A DNA stretch of 64,000 nucleotides from Porticoccaceae bacterium. Lineage in GTDB: Bacteria; Pseudomonadota; Gammaproteobacteria; Pseudomonadales; Porticoccaceae. Where the stretch lies: NCBI GenBank assembly GCA_021773435.1, contig JAJFKC010000030.1, positions 162,892-226,891 on the forward strand, written 5' to 3'. The notes beneath the pieces were generated by a model. The model did no database searches, had not been told where the DNA came from, and saw nothing but the letters and a program-made list of their open reading frames with translations. How positions within the stretch are numbered: the stretch's first letter is position 1; each line of letters begins with the position of its first letter. The position numbers were made by a program, and so were the translations under genes. This document shows positions 63,258 through 64,000 of this stretch, in pieces.

Positions 63258-63343
63258 CCGTCGCAGATATTTTCAATCATAGCTTCCAGCCAGCGCAGTC
63301 CGGGTTATGGATCAAACTGCTACGCCAAGCCTGGCGGGATTAA
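63258..63343 (+). pseudogene. C-terminal remnant of the same TolB-like/TPR copy
   Basis: Between the toxin stop and the last array copy, an open frame reads DIFNHSFQPAQSGLWIKLLRQAWRD, then TAA at 63341. Its final block, LLRQAWRD, parallels the LTRQAWRN end of copy 2. It appears to be the 3' end of the gene whose start lies at 62426, now separated by about 650 bp that encode the toxin-antitoxin pair. Confidence 0.7.
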
Positions 63344-63361
63344 ACGGAAAAAATATTCGAT

Positions 63362-64000
63362 ATGGAAAGCATTAACTCTATTTTCACCTGGCTAAGCGAA
63401 CACGAATCCGGATTCAGCGCCCTCGCCGCATTGGTCGTGATCGTCGGCGTGACTTTATCTCCATTGGGCGCAGGAATGCGGGGTTTGCTTTCGCGGAGGA
63501 AATCCACTGCTAGCGCATTGCCCAGCACTACAATGTCGACAGAATTATCCGCAGCCCAGGATTTCCTCAACACCCCGCCGCCACTGATCACCGACAAACC
63601 CTCTATCGCCGTGTTGCCCTTCGTCAATATGTCGAAGGACGAAGACAAAGAATTCTTCGCCGATGGCATGACCGAGGATATTATTACCGGCCTGTCCTGC
63701 GATAGCCGTTTGTTTGTTATTGCTCGCAATTCCACCTTCGCCTACAAGGGACAGTCGCCGGATATCCGCACCGTAGGTAAGGAGCTCGGCGTGCGCTACG
63801 TGCTGGAAGGCAGTATTCGCCCTATGGGTGAACGCCTGCGCATTACCGTGCAGCTGATCGAAACCGATACCGGCACCCATATCTGGGCGGATAAAATCGA
63901 CCGACCAACCGCTGAAATATTCGACATTATGGACGACGTCGTCGATGGCCTGGTCACCACGCTATGTTCTAACCTTGGTGTGGCCGAGGGCAAACGCACC
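63362..64000 (+). CDS. TolB-like/TPR membrane protein, array copy 4 (cut by window edge)
   Basis: The ATG at 63362 opens 213 codons to the window end. The N-terminal helix (SGFSALAALVVIVGVTLSPLG, about 16-36) and the GAGMRGLLS element match copy 2 and the remnant. The TolB-like domain runs from about 80 (SIAVLPFVNMSKDEDKEFF, DGMTEDIITGLS, ARNSTFAYKGQSPDIRTV, GVRYVLEGSIRPMGERLRIT). The TPR region lies beyond the edge. Closest to copy 2, which suggests recent duplication. Confidence 0.88.
   Translation, partial: MESINSIFTWLSEHESGFSALAALVVIVGVTLSPLGAGMRGLLSRRKSTASALPSTTMSTELSAAQDFLNTPPPLITDKPSIAVLPFVNMSKDEDKEFFADGMTEDIITGLSCDSRLFVIARNSTFAYKGQSPDIRTVGKELGVRYVLEGSIRPMGERLRITVQLIETDTGTHIWADKIDRPTAEIFDIMDDVVDGLVTTLCSNLGVAEGKRT

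Noticed and set aside
62610..63258. Insertion sequence carrying the toxin-antitoxin pair
   Set aside because: No transposase gene and no obvious terminal inverted repeats were found around the module.

Overview
The window looks like a chromosomal segment of a free-living, aerobic, probably marine gammaproteobacterium. The order ubiE-ubiJ-ubiB-hisI-hisE-tatA-tatB-tatC is the one known from Pseudomonas-like gammaproteobacteria. AcnB, a monomeric isocitrate dehydrogenase, Fur-type iron control, LpxH and the rpsF-rpsR-DUF2232-rplI-dnaB cluster point the same way. Base composition looks moderate, except for a more GC-rich island near 62.6-63.25 kb. I cannot name a genus; a Cellvibrionales/Pseudomonadales relative is a guess. 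I saw no CRISPR array, transposase, integrase or phage gene. One tRNA (Arg, anticodon CCT) is present.

Layout. 0-7.1 kb: 5' part of an amidohydrolase, cysS, glnS, ppiB, lpxH, miaE, a glutathione transferase and a DUF1289 protein. 7.4-14.6 kb: acnB, an orphan EmrA/HlyD-type adaptor with a MarR regulator, a Fur-controlled FTR1/cupredoxin iron-uptake pair, and purT. 14.8-25.3 kb: trhP, a membrane J-domain protein, tRNA-Arg, a PilZ protein, a two-domain acyltransferase resembling OlsF, then the ubi-his-tat block. 25.4-29.35 kb: a minus-strand thiamine-salvage operon (TonB-dependent receptor, PnuT-like permease, thiamine-kinase-like enzyme) behind a clear TPP riboswitch. 29.4-32.8 kb: a Tag-like glycosylase, an SDR and acs. 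33-38.25 kb: a minus-strand run rpsF-rpsR-DUF2232-rplI-dnaB-panC-panD, with a near-consensus promoter at one end and a strong intrinsic terminator at the other.

38-50 kb is accessory metabolism: an exported double carboxymuconolactone-decarboxylase-like protein, a thioesterase, a dienoyl-CoA-isomerase-like crotonase, several SDRs, an iron alcohol dehydrogenase, monomeric isocitrate dehydrogenase, a SAF-domain oxidoreductase and a PhyH dioxygenase. 50-55 kb holds yajQ, a VOC protein and a metal ABC import operon (permease, binding protein, outer-membrane protein, small membrane protein) that has no ATPase gene. 55.3-59.2 kb holds a nitronate-monooxygenase-like enzyme, an unknown membrane protein, a phosphotriesterase-family hydrolase, an exported phosphatase-like protein and slyD.

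59.4-64 kb is the most unusual part. It is a tandem array of paralogous membrane-anchored TolB-like/TPR proteins of the kind often found attached to adenylate cyclases. Two copies are intact, one runs off the window, and one is broken. The broken copy has an N-terminal frameshift, and its middle is replaced by a CopG/RHH antitoxin plus RelE/ParE toxin module; only its start and its last codons remain on either side.
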